A stretch of DNA of 64,000 nt from Melieria omissa (lineage: Eukaryota > Arthropoda > Insecta > Diptera > Ulidiidae): NCBI GenBank assembly GCA_963971225.1, contig OZ020267.1:105425892-105489891 (forward strand). Reading direction: 5' to 3'. The position numbers and the translations under genes are program-made. Positions 45,901-57,062 of the stretch are shown here, in pieces. A model generated the notes under the pieces. The model did no database searches, was not told where the DNA came from, and saw only the letters and a program-made list of their open reading frames with translations. Positions within the stretch are counted from its first letter, which is position 1; each line of letters begins with the position of its first letter.

Positions 45901-46800
45901 TGTGCTTAGAATATGAAAAAATTATAAATAATTTCTTTTTTATGTGAAAGTGGATGTGGTGGCTTTCAAACGAGAGCAAATTTAGGGAAATTTATTTGAT
46001 TAAATTTAAAGCCAATTGGACATTTAGTCTGGTTTTCGAAACATTGAAAAATATGTATGGGTTTTTTCTTATTAAATATATTTCCAGACCATTAGCAGAG
46101 GAGCTCTGGAGGCCATCTTTCCAACTCTCCACAATATTTAAAAGTAGGAATATGTTCCATACGACACTTTGCTATTCTGTAAACTATATTGAAGACTTTT
46201 TTTTCGTAACATAAAAGACTGATTAAAAGTTATGCTGAAAGATGGCCCAAGTCTTTTAGTTCTAAACTTGCTAAAATGCATAAGAAAATTAAGAAGGAGG
46301 TGCTTTGTAAAAGTCATGAGCCAGCAGAGGTTTTGCGATGGATTCAATTTGGACCCATCGAAAAGGACATGAAGTCAATTGCGGCGTCGTTCATGTGAGG
46401 AAGTTGGGAAGTTCTCCCGCATGTTTGTTCAAAGCCAAAACCCATTTCCTTTTTTTGTTTTAATTTCCGTTTTGATAATCAAGCTGTCTAAAATATTAAA
46501 TCTCTGGTTTGAATTTTTATCAAAAAGCTTTTCGTTTCAAGTGAAGAATGTTCGAGCGTTTTTTGACCGATTATTTTATTTTTAGTAAGCTCCGATCTTT
46601 CATTCTTTTGTTGGTTTGTTTGTTTTGTTATTTTCTAATTTTGTTTCTCAAACTATCTTTCAATACTAATTCAAAAATCGTCCAACTATCTTTGCCATCT
46701 TTTTCTATACAAACTTTTTCAAACTATCTTTCAATACTCTTTCAAAAATCGTGCAACTATCTTTGTCAGAATCGCCTCTAAGTTCTGTTTTTCTATACAA
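45901..46800. other. Noncoding spacer downstream of BicC
   Basis: AT-rich. From about 46640 it carries TCTTTC / AACTATCTTTCAATAC phrases that belong to the following degenerate tandem array. No exon was recognised. Confidence 0.5.
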
Positions 46801-48068
46801 ACTCTTCAACCAAGTTTGAACTCTTTGAAGGCCGAGTTTCACAAATCCCTTTTTTCTAAAATGAAACTACTACTTGATATTGTTTGGTAGAAGACTTTAG
46901 GTCGACCAGGAAGACTCGTTCATCACAAGACCGGCGCAAGCTTGCTGCTCCATCAGAAGCACAACAAATGTTTTCGCGAATGTTGGAGCTTTTTGAACAA
47001 TGTGTTCTTTAGAATAGCGCAAATTTTCCATTCTGTTTTTTTATTTTTTATTTTGTCTTTCAAACTATCTTTCAATCAATCTTTCAATTAATCTTTAAAA
47101 AAACGTTTAGCTATTCTCGCCAGAACAGCCCTGTAAATCCTTTTTTTTCTATACAAACTCTTCACTTAATTTTGAACTCTTCACAGTGTGCGAACTTAAA
47201 CACCCAAACGAGCCAAGATCGAAGAATCTGGACATTACGGACGAGAGCTGACCCCAAGTGAAATGGGATAAAAGCACGGAAGAAGAAGAATAAGAAGAAG
47301 AAAACTAGCTGAACTTGAAAAATGTCTTCTTATTGAATGTCAATTTTCTAAAATAAAACTAGTCTTCAAGTAATTTTGATATTATTTAAGCAAGTTTCGG
47401 TCGCGAAAATGGCTTTGTAAGTCTGACGACAGTCATCGCAAGACCCACTCGAGCCGGTAGTTTTATCAGAAATACACTAACCCGAAGCTTTTCTAGGCCG
47501 ATTTTTTCATGGGAGTATTTCAAATCATTTCAAATTCATTCAGTTTTTTTTATCTCTGAATAATCAAAAGTTTTTTCCAGATTCACCCTACGAATCATGT
47601 TTTGTATACAAACTCCTCACCCTATCCTCACCCTTCAAAGGCTAAACTTGAAAACCCCTTCCTTTTGAATGTCAATTTTCTAAAATAAAACTAGTATTTA
47701 CATATTTTTTTATATTATTTAAGTGTCTTGTGACCAAGATGACTCGGTCAGTCTTAGAACAGTCATCACAACACCTGCTCAAGCCTGTAGTTCCGTCAGA
47801 AACACAACAATCTTAGAGCGTTTTTTGACCGATGTTTTTGTTGGAATAACTCAAATTTTTTAATTCTGTGCTTTTTCATTTAATCTTTCAAGCTATCTTT
47901 CAATCACTCTTTCAAAAAACGTGCAACAATCCTTGTGACATTCGCAATGTAAGTCCTGTTTGTCTATACAAACTCTTCAACCAAAGACTAAACTTGAAAA
48001 AAAAATTCTTTATGAATGTCTTAGTCGATGTCTGTTTTCTAAAATAAAACTACTCTTTGGTGGCTTCA

Positions 48069-49041
48069 TACCGCACAGGGAAGACTGGGCTGCTAATAGA
48101 ATCAGTCTCACGATGACATTGTCTGGTACGCCGATGGCTCAAAGATGGAAGGCGGAACGGGAGTTGGAATATTTAATACTAGCTCCCAATTAGAAGTCAG
48201 TCTGGGAGACACGGTCGCAGTGTTCCAGGCTGAGGTCTTTGCCATAAATGAGTGTGCCAGAAAGATACTGACTGTCAACGTCAGGAGAAAGAGGATAATC
48301 ACAATGTCCGACAGCCAGGCTGCAATAAAAGCTCTGAGCTCGACGACGTTTGACTCCAAACTAGTCTGGGAGACAGCAAATGTTCTCCAAGACATTTCAA
48401 AGGATAACCGGGTGATAATACACTGGTTCCTGCGCACTGTGGGCACGGTGTAAATGAGGAGACGGACAGATTGGCAAAGGAAGGGGCGGCAAAACGACCC
48501 TATGGACCTGAGCCGATCATAGGTGTCAGCAGAGCTCATTTCAGGCATTGTGTCAAACAGGAATTCAAAAATCGGGCCAACCAGAAACGGTCCAATACGG
48601 TGGGACAGCGCTGTTCCAAGCTATTCCTTCCGGCCTATTCGGAAGGCAAATCTAATTATCTATTGGACCTAAGCAGAAAGGAGCTTAAGTTCATGACGGG
48701 AATGCTGAGAGGGCACTGCCTGCTAAATATGCATAAAGCGCGACTGGGATTAACGGATAGCGAACTATGCAGGTTCTGCATGGAAGATGACGAAACATCC
48801 GTGCACATCATAACCGAGTGTCCCGCCCTCTTACACGCAAGGAAGCGTATACTGGGAAGGGAACTAATTCAGACAAAAGAGCTGTCTGGAACTAATCTGG
48901 GAAAAATCATGGAGTTCCTGGACAGTATTGGGGGAGATGAACTCCTCCAATAAAGAATAAGGGATACGACACAATAGTTCTCTTTGGACACAGTGTCTCG
49001 GGCAGTTGATGCTCGGCTCCCATATCTATTCTACTCTATTC
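48069..49041 (+). mobile_element. 5'-truncated non-LTR retrotransposon with 12-bp target duplication
   Basis: TTGGTGGCTTCA occurs on both sides (48057-48068 and 49042-49053), which defines the insert. It contains only the 3' end of a LINE: the RNase H domain, the C-terminal zinc finger, a short 3' UTR and a TCTATTCTACTCTATTC tail. This is normal for target-primed reverse transcription that stopped early. The orientation is +. The clade is uncertain (RNase H-bearing I/R1/LOA-like group). Confidence 0.75.
48109..48953 (+). pseudogene. LINE ORF2 C-terminus: RNase H and CCHC finger, frameshifted
   Basis: The RNase H motifs are present in order: WYADGSKMEGGTGVGIF, VFQAEVFAINEC and IITMSDSQAAIKAL. 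Near 48424 one base is missing after HW, so the frame ends as FLRTVGTV and stops; the next frame continues with VPAHCGHGVNEETDRLAKEG. The second part carries C-R-F-C-x7-S-V-H-I-I-T-E-C, the CCHC-type finger near the end of these proteins, and stops at 48953. The upstream endonuclease and reverse transcriptase were never inserted. It is a dead copy. Confidence 0.8.
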
Positions 49042-49140
49042 TTGGTGGCTTCAACTCAACAGTTCTGACTCCATCAGACAATCATTCAAAGGCCCCGCTC
49101 CCTTTTGACTCCATCGAAAACACAACAACCAGTTCTCTGC

Positions 49141-49724
49141 TTATTTATGCATATTCACAATTGTATTGTAATGTCTTTATTTTAAAACATAAACATCTCA
49201 TCGTCATTATCAGTAGTTAGTATTACATTTTGTGTTTTTTTTTTACATATGCTCACTTTGGTACGCTACATAAAAACGGTTAAATCATTCTGTACTAAAC
49301 ATAAGTTTACATGTTGAATTTTTTTGTTTGTTCATAACTGCATTGAGTACTGCTGGCCGTTGTTATTCACTTAATGCTTAATACATTTTTAATGTTATTT
49401 TTATTATTATTATTTATTTATGTATAATTACTCGTATTCACTTTGTTGTATGTCAATTTATTTGAGTGTTTGTTTGTGTGTGTGTCTGTGTTTGGGGGGA
49501 TATGAATATTTTATGTGTTATCGTCATTTTCTGGGTAACTAATTCTAATTGCAATTACAAATTGGCATTGGCCAATCTACTCAAGTCTGACTTATGCACT
49601 AACACACAAACTTTGCGTCAATGTACACTTAGGCGGTAAACTTAAACTACAACATAGTACAGAGTTTTAGTTGATCATATTTAATCATTACAATGTTCAG
49701 ATTTTGATTATACATTCGATGAGG
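49141..49724. other. AT-rich noncoding DNA, possible - strand 3' UTR
   Basis: No exon. It contains runs of TTTATTATTATTATTTATTTATG (AATAAA on the - strand) near 49405 and a GTGTGTGTGTCTGTG stretch near 49480. Confidence 0.4.
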
Positions 49725-50014
49725 CTAATTACAATACACATTGTGTCTATGAATCGTTTTCTTAAGGATCAACATTTTGCAATTGTCGCTGTTATTGTTC
49801 TTATTTACACACAAAATCAGCCGCCGTACAGGTAAATGTAAAGTAAAATGCCAACATAGAAGTAACAAAAGTACAGAGGTATCGATATGGCAAGATTGAG
49901 CAGATAATTCAGAAATTGAATTCTGAAACCCAAGTTGAACCACAGCATTGTTGCGAGTATTGGCGGCAAATATCAGCGGAAAATTTTTAGTCAATTTGTT
50001 TGATGAGTTAATGT
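49725..50014 (-). CDS. Candidate alternative terminal exon of the beat gene
   Basis: On the - strand, an acceptor-like ACACTCAG ends at 50015. It is followed by 290 open bases to a stop at 49725-49727. Joined to the donor at 62152 (which leaves one base of a codon), the phase fits and 97 codons result. The peptide begins DINSSNKLTKNFPLIFAANT and contains a hydrophobic stretch, TSVLLLLLCWHFTLHL. AT-rich sequence with AATAAA-type signals follows on the - strand to about 49400, as expected for a 3' UTR. Agreement of phase alone has about a one-in-three chance, and I cannot confirm homology. It could instead belong to another gene or be noncoding. Confidence 0.25.
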
Positions 50015-51150
50015 CTGAGTGTCAGTTGTTTGTTTTTATAGTTTGTGATTTTTTTAAGTAATGAAAACTTGTACTTTTTTAAAATATTAAAATGAAAGAC
50101 ACGAAATTGAAAAATATTAAAATTAAATTGTAACCATTGGTTGGTCTGTTGGTTGCTGCTATTAGCTATGCCTGAAGCTTACTGTTACTGCCCAAAGCCG
50201 TTGTTTAGCTAAAATGCCGCTTTTAATTTGTTGCCTTTGTTCTATCATTCGTCACAGTGACAGTCTGCTGCTGCCGTCAAGTTACTCAACATGAATTAGA
50301 GTTTTGGCTCTTGAGTTTTGCTCACACTTTACTTCTTCTCATTATTTATTATTGCGAACTAACTGTATTTTGCAGCACTACAGTCTGTCATAAAAGTAAA
50401 TGTACAAAGTAAGTTAAATTTGAAATTAAATTAAATAAAAAAAATTTAAAAAATTAAATTAAAAAAAATAAATTAATTAATTAAATTAAAAAGTCAGTTA
50501 AAATTTCAATTAAATTAGAAATATCTTAAATCATTTAAAACATTTATATTGGTTCAACAGGTCTGGATTTGAGATTTTTCAGTGAAACATGATGACATGA
50601 GAGATCTTAAAGTTTCTCTATAATTCTAATTTACTTATTTATCTATGACAATCTTGTCTATTTGAAAGCTTTTCATAAGCAATCATGTTGGTTGGTTGGT
50701 TGGTTGCAGTGGCTGCCTCTGTATGAGACACACTTAGGCCTATTGGCCCGTTGTGATACCACAAATTCCACCCGTTTGAAATGTGTATGCAACACTGTTT
50801 TTTCCAACATGTGATACAACACACATTTCAAACGGATGGGGGAAAGGAAGGGAAGCAATCATGTTACTCAAAGCGGTTCCTATTTCATGCTGAAAGAGCA
50901 GTTGGTCAATGAAGTCTTCTTCATGGGTTTTTGGCCTCACACTGGCGATTCAATGAACTAACTACTAATTTACGGCAACTGAATATAGATCTCAAGTAAA
51001 GATAATAGAATTATATTAGCTTTGGTTCAAAATTGACTATTGTACCAAATACATAAAGTCAAAGTAAAGATATATTTATTATTTTTCTAGTAGATGGTTT
51101 CAACACCCTGTATCTCGCAACGTATGAGAGCAATCGTGGTACGCTAGATG
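50015..51150. other. Noncoding region with low-complexity AT block and inverted repeat
   Basis: 50405-50530 is an AAATTAAATT-type low-complexity block. 50680-50705 repeats TTGG. No exon was recognised. The inverted repeat at 50766-50838 is listed separately. Confidence 0.5.
50766..50838. repeat. Inverted repeat with about 17-bp arms
   Basis: CCACCCGTTTGAAATGTGT on the left and ACACATTTCAAACGGATGG on the right are nearly perfect complements, separated by about 35 bases. No coding or element context was found; a small foldback insertion is possible. Confidence 0.7.
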
Positions 51151-51234
51151 GCATTCAAAAGACAAGATCATGTACTAAAAAAATTCTCAGACAGTTTTGT
51201 TATTGCTTCACTCAGTTTTATTTGAGAGCGCTTT

Positions 51235-51450
51235 AAGGTTGGACACCAGCAAGGAGAAAATACGCCACATTTTATAGGCTTTCTTCAATAAGACATCTGA
51301 TCTTCATAGACATCTGATACTGTAACAGCAAATCAAGCAATATTTTCGTTTCGTGAGTTCTGTTTCGGTGGTTTTGATGTCAAACATGTAACACGTTTTC
51401 AAAGGCCAATTGTCACAAATCTCCACAAAAAAAAAATTAAAAATTAATCA
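51235..51450 (+). pseudogene. Decayed mariner, N-terminal fragment
   Basis: The + strand reads SKEKIRHIL, stop, AFFNK near 51250-51295, then in another frame GFDVKHVTRFQRPIVTN near 51370-51425. Both resemble the N-terminal part of mariner transposases (SKEKIRHIL and the FRSGNFDVKDxPRSGRP segment). The frame is broken repeatedly and no catalytic part was seen. Ends were not identified. Confidence 0.45.
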
Positions 51451-51750
51451 TCGTCAGTTGATCAGTTTCTGGCCAATCAAAACAATGCAATTGGCCAGAA
51501 ACTAAACACAAAAATCGTTTAAAAAAAAAAGAAGAGATTCGATGTATGGAGTTCATGCAAAAACCCTCATGAACCAAATTCCAAATTGTTGAATTGAATT
51601 CCAAATTGAAGCTATTCAGACGTTAAAGACCAACATTTATGCAAAGTGATGCTTAATTAAAAAAAAAAACTAAAAATTCAATTAAATAAAACAAACTAAA
51701 AATAAAAAAATAAAATACAATAACATAAAATAAATTAAAACAAAGAACAA

Positions 51751-52004
51751 TAAAATAAAATAAAATAAAATAAAATAAAATAAAATAAAATAAAATAAAA
51801 TAAAATAAAATAAAATAAAATAAAATAAAATAAAATAAAATAAAATAAAATAAAATAAAATAAAATAAAATAAAATAAAATAAAATAAAATAAAATAAAA
51901 TAAAATAAAATAAAATAAAATAAAATAAAATAAAATAAAATAAAATAAAATAAAATAAAATAAATTAAAATAAAATAAAATAAAATAAAATAAAATAATA
52001 AAAT
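51751..52004. repeat. (TAAAA)n satellite, left block
   Basis: A nearly perfect run of the pentamer TAAAA of about 250 bp. It creates a fake phenylalanine/tyrosine/isoleucine/leucine frame on the - strand. Confidence 0.95.
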
Positions 52005-52152
52005 AGATTAAAGATTAAATAATATCCATATCTGTGATAAACTAACAAATACAATAGTGCTGAAGTGGCTTGCGGTTCGCTTACTGCCGCCATATTCAGT
52101 TTTAATGGACCCCACCTCGCGCGGTATGTGGGGGGGAGAGAGGCCGTGGGAA
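52005..52152. other. Unique-sequence island inside the (TAAAA)n satellite
   Basis: About 150 bp of complex sequence, part of it GC-rich (CCCACCTCGCGCGGTATGTG, GGCCGTGGG), separates two blocks of the same pentamer. It ends directly in AAATAAAATA. A retroposed fragment whose A-rich tail expanded is one explanation. I did not recognise its source. Confidence 0.5.
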
Positions 52153-52880
52153 ATAAAATAAAATAAAATAAATAAAAATAAAATAAAATAAAATAAAATA
52201 AAATAAAATAAAATAAAATAAAATAAATAAAAATAAAATAAAATAAAATAAAATAAAATAAAATAAAATAAAATAAAATAAAATAAAATAAAATAAAATA
52301 AAATAAGATAAAATAAAATAAAATAAAATAAAATAAAATAAAATAAAATAAAATAAAATAAAATAAAATAAAATAAAATAAAATAAAATAAAATAAAATA
52401 AAATAAAATAAAATAAAATAAAGTAAAATAAAGTAAGACAAAATAAAATAAAATAAAATAAAATAAATAAAAATAAAATAAATAAAAATAAAATAAAATA
52501 AAATAAAATAAAATAAAATAAAATAAAATAAAATAAAATAAAATAAAATAAAGTAAAATAAAGTAAGATAATATAAAATAAAATAAAATAAAATAAAATA
52601 AAATAAAATAAAAGAAAATAAAATAAAATAAAATAAAGTAAAATAAAATAAAGTAAGATAAAATAAACTAAAATAAAATAAAAAAAATAAAATAAAAAAA
52701 AAACAAAATAAAATAAAATAAATTAAAACAAAGTAAAATAAAACAAAATAGAATAGAATAAAAAATAAAATAAAATAAAAAATAAAAAATAAAAAACTAA
52801 AAATAAAATAAAATAAATAAATTAAAATAAAATAAAAAAAATAAATAAAATAGAATAGAATAAAATAAAATAAAAACCTT
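52153..52880. repeat. (TAAAA)n satellite, right block
   Basis: More than 700 bp of TAAAA repeats with scattered variants (TAAAG, TAAGATA, AAATAAATA), more degenerate toward the right end. Confidence 0.95.
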
Positions 52881-54779
52881 TTAATTAATCCCACTTATTT
52901 TAAATTTCCAAATTTTGTTTTGTCCATCAAAAAATTGCGTGAAGTTCCACGTAATTGTTTTCAACTAAAACAGAAAAATGTTTAACTCGAGTTTTAAGTT
53001 CTGTAAAATCTACAGTGTATACCATATTTAACCGCACCGTTTGATATCAATGTTAACATTTACAAATTAATGGGAAGACAGTCTGGCACAACACTAAAAC
53101 TGCATAAATTTTACACATTTTGTTTTAAACCATTTGAGTTTTTCAAGCATTTGCTCAACTAAGCATATTTCGTCTAAAACTTCCTTAGAACTTTGCTTTT
53201 TAAATTTAAATCTACTTTTTTATTATTTTTATTATAATTTTTTGTATTTGAAACTATATTTTTTAATTTTTTAAATTATATATTTTTATTTTTATATTAT
53301 TTTTTTATTTTTATAAACAATTAACCTTTAGCCCGGGTTTTACGACTAACGCTAATTATTTTTAGCTGTTTTAGCGTTTTGTTTTTCATAATTTTAATGC
53401 TTTTTACAATATTTTATGTAGTGTTTTTATCAAAATACATTTTTTTGTTGCTGGCTTGTGTGTGTCTTTCAACACACTGACTGACATCTCATCTTTATTG
53501 AGTTTGCAACTCTTTGGCTTATAGCTGAACTGTTTGTAATTTGCTTTCGTATTTTAGCCGCATTCCGTTTGATGTTTTTTTGTTTTATTATTTACTTTTC
53601 TGCTGAATTTAAGGAACTATTTACCGTTGGATCTTGTAATTTCAAAAACGAATTGAATATTACGGTAAGTTTTTCTTCGTTTGCCAAATATTTATCAAAG
53701 ATCAGAAATTGAAAGTAAAGATTCTACAAATTTCAATACATATGGAATTTTGTTTAGCCGAAAAATGTTGTTTTGGTTCGTGGTTTTTTATGAGTTCCTT
53801 GCCTGTCAAATAGAAAAGTGCGCTGTCAGCGAGGTAACGCTGGAACGATGTGAGTGGGAGACAAACTGATGTAGTGCCTTAGAAGTTGTATGGAAATTTT
53901 CGGTAAATTTAATTTTAAGAAATAAATGTTTACTGAAAAAATTTTGATGTTTTTAATTTCTTGATAAAGTTTTCATTTAGAAAATAACCACATTTATTAG
54001 ATTTGTATTTTTCTGCGTCACTACATCACTTAGTCTTCCCAATTGCGTCCCTCCAGCGAGTCCTTAGCACAACTTAGAGAGCACAATAAGTATTTGGTTT
54101 CATTTGGTTTTTTCGCTACAACTTAACTGAGCATTTTTCACAACTGCAGTGATTCCGTTTTCCAAACGCTTTAGCATATTTACAATAGAAGCGTCTTACA
54201 ACTACGCTAAAATAATGCCTCGTTTTCATTGGTTTCGTGTTCACTATGTCAAAGTCAAATCGATATTTAGATATTTCGATATTTCAAATTTTTGTGCACA
54301 ATTATTGGACAATTTCGAAAATTTCATTATTCTGTTTTTAGTATTAAAGAAAAATGTAATTACATATTTGTTTTGTTGTGCGTTGTCATTGAATTTGACA
54401 TAGTGAACATGTGGGTACATCTGGATGTCATAATTTCAATGATTTATATGTTTACAAAAGTAAAGTCTTATCAATTCTGTACATTTGGCAGATGTGCAAT
54501 GTTGGAGTGATACATTGAAATTTTATTTCATATAAATTCATTTCATATAAAATCCGAAAATAAAATTATTACAAAATTATAAACAATTTTCTTGCATTTG
54601 AATGAAATGTTTTACGGATTTTTTTTATCTGAATCCATAGAAAAATTGTTAATATATGCAGTTGTCTTTTATGGATTTCATAAAACAAAATATATTTATA
54701 CATAATATACAATTTATATAAATACGAAATAATAACTGCAATACCCCAAAATAAATAAAAATAAATAGTAATTTATGCC
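52881..54779. other. Noncoding AT-rich region
   Basis: No exon was recognised in either strand. 53200-53320 is nearly pure A/T. Short frames here lack any family resemblance. Confidence 0.5.
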
Positions 54780-55963
54780 TACGTATATTTTATATTTGTT
54801 CAATAAGGATGGACGTAGAGTTTTCGAAAAATCTGAGATTGACATTGAAAAGTTGTAATTTTTTACCATAAACGTGCTAAGAACATTTTGATGGTCAAGC
54901 GCTATTTGTGTTGTTAACACTGACTTGAAAAATTCATCTCGGTCAAAATATTTTCGAGCAATAATTTTCGAAGTGAATTATCTCAACAACAGTGCTTCGA
55001 TCGCCTTCATTCGGCATTTGGTGATGAAGCACCAACCCTCAAGACAATTTATAACTGGTTTAACGAATCCAAGCGTAGTCGCCGTTCGCTCCACGACGAA
55101 TTTCGTGAAAGTCGAAACCATCGATGCTGTGCGTGAACTGATAATGAAATATCGTTATGTGATACACCGTGAGATAGAGGCATCCTTGGGCATTAGTTCC
55201 ACGGCCGTGCTTTCGATATTGCTTGAACATTTAGCTGTCAGAAAGATTTGTTCTCGTTGGATCCCGCATAATTTGGCAATCGCTCGAAAAAAGCCTCTTG
55301 TCGATTGGTGCAAAGAAATTATGGAAAAATTCGATCGCGGAACTTCGAAAGACGTTTACAAGATCGTGACAGCTGAAGAATCATGGATATATGCAAAACA
55401 GCAATCGACCGTGTGGGTCTTCTAAGACGAGCCAAATCTAACAAAAGTTGTTCAGGTACGCAGCACATCGAAGCAATTAGTCGGCTGTTTCTTCGGCAAA
55501 ACTGGTCATGTGTCTATTGTGCCGTTAGAACCGTCAATTTTGATAGTTACACAACAATTTGTTTGACAGAAGTGTTCAATGAAATACAGAAAAACAACCG
55601 TCGACGCCGAATCATACTTCACTAGGACAATGGGCGCTCTCACACATCGGCTCAAAAAACCGCCTGTTTGATCGACCAAGTCATCAATTTAGTGGGTCAT
55701 CCGCCATACAGCTCTGACCTAGCACCCAATGCCTTTTTTTCCCGCACATTTTCATCGCCAAAAGATGCTGCTGAAGCATTCAAAAACCATGTTTGGAGGT
55801 GTCTCAATCTGAGTGGAAAAAGTGCTTCGACAATTGGTTTGAGCGCATACAAAAGTATATAAATCTTCTAGGAGAATGCTATGAAAAGCAATGAAACAAT
55901 TTTGTATGTCAACAAAATGCATTTTCATTCTTTTTGAAAAATATAAAAGGGAACCCTCGTATA
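54780..55963 (+). mobile_element. Decayed mariner transposon
   Basis: The right end, read inward, is TATACGAGGGTTCCCTTTTA. The left end at about 54780 reads TACG-TATTTTATATTTGTTCA, matching the same sequence with a deletion of about 8 bases. The length of about 1.2 kb fits a mariner of about 1.3 kb with deletions. The transposase inside is recognisable but broken by stops and frameshifts, so the copy is dead. Confidence 0.8.
54925..55862 (+). pseudogene. Mariner transposase pseudogene
   Basis: Recognisable mariner segments lie in order: YVIHREIEASLGISSTAV with CSRWIPHNL (DNA binding), then WCKEIMEKFDRGTS and KIVTAEESWIY (first catalytic aspartate replaced by glutamate, normally GDETW), a stop at 55423-55425, then DEPNLTKVVQ in the next codons, TGHVSIVPLE, RRRIILH with a stop before DNGRSHTSAQ (second aspartate), and GHPPYSSDLAPNAFF (third catalytic D region). 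At least four stops or frame changes separate these pieces. Confidence 0.85.
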
Positions 55964-57062
55964 CATACAAAATAATAATTGAAAAAAAAAAAATGGAAAA
56001 CAAATTGACTAGTAAAAATTTAAGTTCTCTAAATGATTCAAATATTCTGGTTGTCAAATATATTACATACAAATTTATATTTTGTTTTAAATAATTTATA
56101 ACAAACAAAAAAAATTCTTAAAATAAAAATAATAAAAAAGACAAAAACCTCAAAACATAAATATTACCTATAACTTCAAATATTCTCGTTATTTTCTCAA
56201 ATATATTGCTTACCAAAAATAACATTTTTCTATTAATTTAATTTTTAAATTATGAAATATTTTTATGCCGTTCGTATTAAAAAATTTTTTTTTATATTTT
56301 CCTTTATTCTTTGTTACATCCTGTGGTGCTGCAATTTCTCTACATCACTCCACCATCAACACTGCAAACGGTTTGTGTCTCAACTAAATGCATTTTTCCA
56401 CCATACTCACTAAGCAATGCACGTACACTAACAACAATTACTGTTACTTACTGTTACCTAATGTTGACAACGAATATTCTTCATTGTTGTTGTAGGTAGA
56501 ACTAGTTGAATGCTCGCTTAGTTGCAAATTAAAGTAACAATAAACATTAATGTTGCATAAGTTTAGGTTGTTTTCCGAATTGTTTTTGCTTACGATTTAA
56601 ATGTTGCATTAAAATTTGGGATTTTTTGCCATTGCCTTAGTTTTTTAATAATTTTATGTTTATTTATTTTTGTGTGTGTTAATATATAGATTTTTACAAC
56701 TTACTGCATAACACTTAAGACTAATGACAACTCTATGTTTTAGCATTATTATTTATTATTTTTGATTAATTTTAATGGATTCTGTAGAATCCATGTCAAT
56801 CCATGCTGCATTTATGCTTTAAATTAATTTGTTTTTAATTTCATTATTTTCATGCAGACACCTCACACTGCATCAGTTTGTTGTCGATCAGCACTGGACC
56901 AGCTTCAAGTTTGTGTTTGTGCGAGTCCATCGCACTGTGTCTGTGTGTGTCTGTTGTTGAAGAGACAATTCAGTATTTTTATGCGCTATCAAGAATGTTG
57001 AAACAATGAGTATAAAAATAAAACATTCATAAAGAAACACTGCACTTTTGTTGCTTTTAGCA
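55964..57062. other. Noncoding, probable beat 3' UTR on the - strand
   Basis: Follows the beat terminal exon on the - strand. AT-rich with AATAAA-type signals on that strand (for example complementary to TTTATTTATTT near 56660). No exon was recognised. Confidence 0.4.

Larger units (their letters stand above)
46800..49140. repeat. Degenerate tandem array, unit about 330-490 bp, split by a LINE
   Basis: The phrase TTTTCTAAAATRAAACTA recurs at about 46855, 47346, 47676 and 48036. Between copies the same order of landmarks appears: CATCACAAGACC-like, then CATCAGAAGCACAACAA-like, TTTTTGACCGAT-like, AACTATCTTTCAATC-like and CTATACAAACTCTTCA. The last unit is interrupted at 48068 by a LINE fragment and resumes at 49042 with GGTGGCTTCAACTCAAC and CATCGAAAACACAACAACC. 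The copies are strongly diverged. Confidence 0.7.

Noticed and set aside
48108..48548. - strand frame of 146 codons opposite the LINE fragment
   Set aside because: Antisense shadow of the RNase H region, which is clearly coded on the + strand.
49815..49990. A strongly hydrophobic frame on the - strand (LPPILATMLWFNLGFR onward)
   Set aside because: A stop lies immediately upstream and no acceptor would open this frame. The other frame, which starts from a usable acceptor and matches the beat phase, was preferred as the candidate.
51965..52894. Open frame of 309 codons on the - strand, rich in F, Y, I and L
   Set aside because: It is the translation of the (TAAAA)n satellite; the pentamer happens to contain no stop in that frame.
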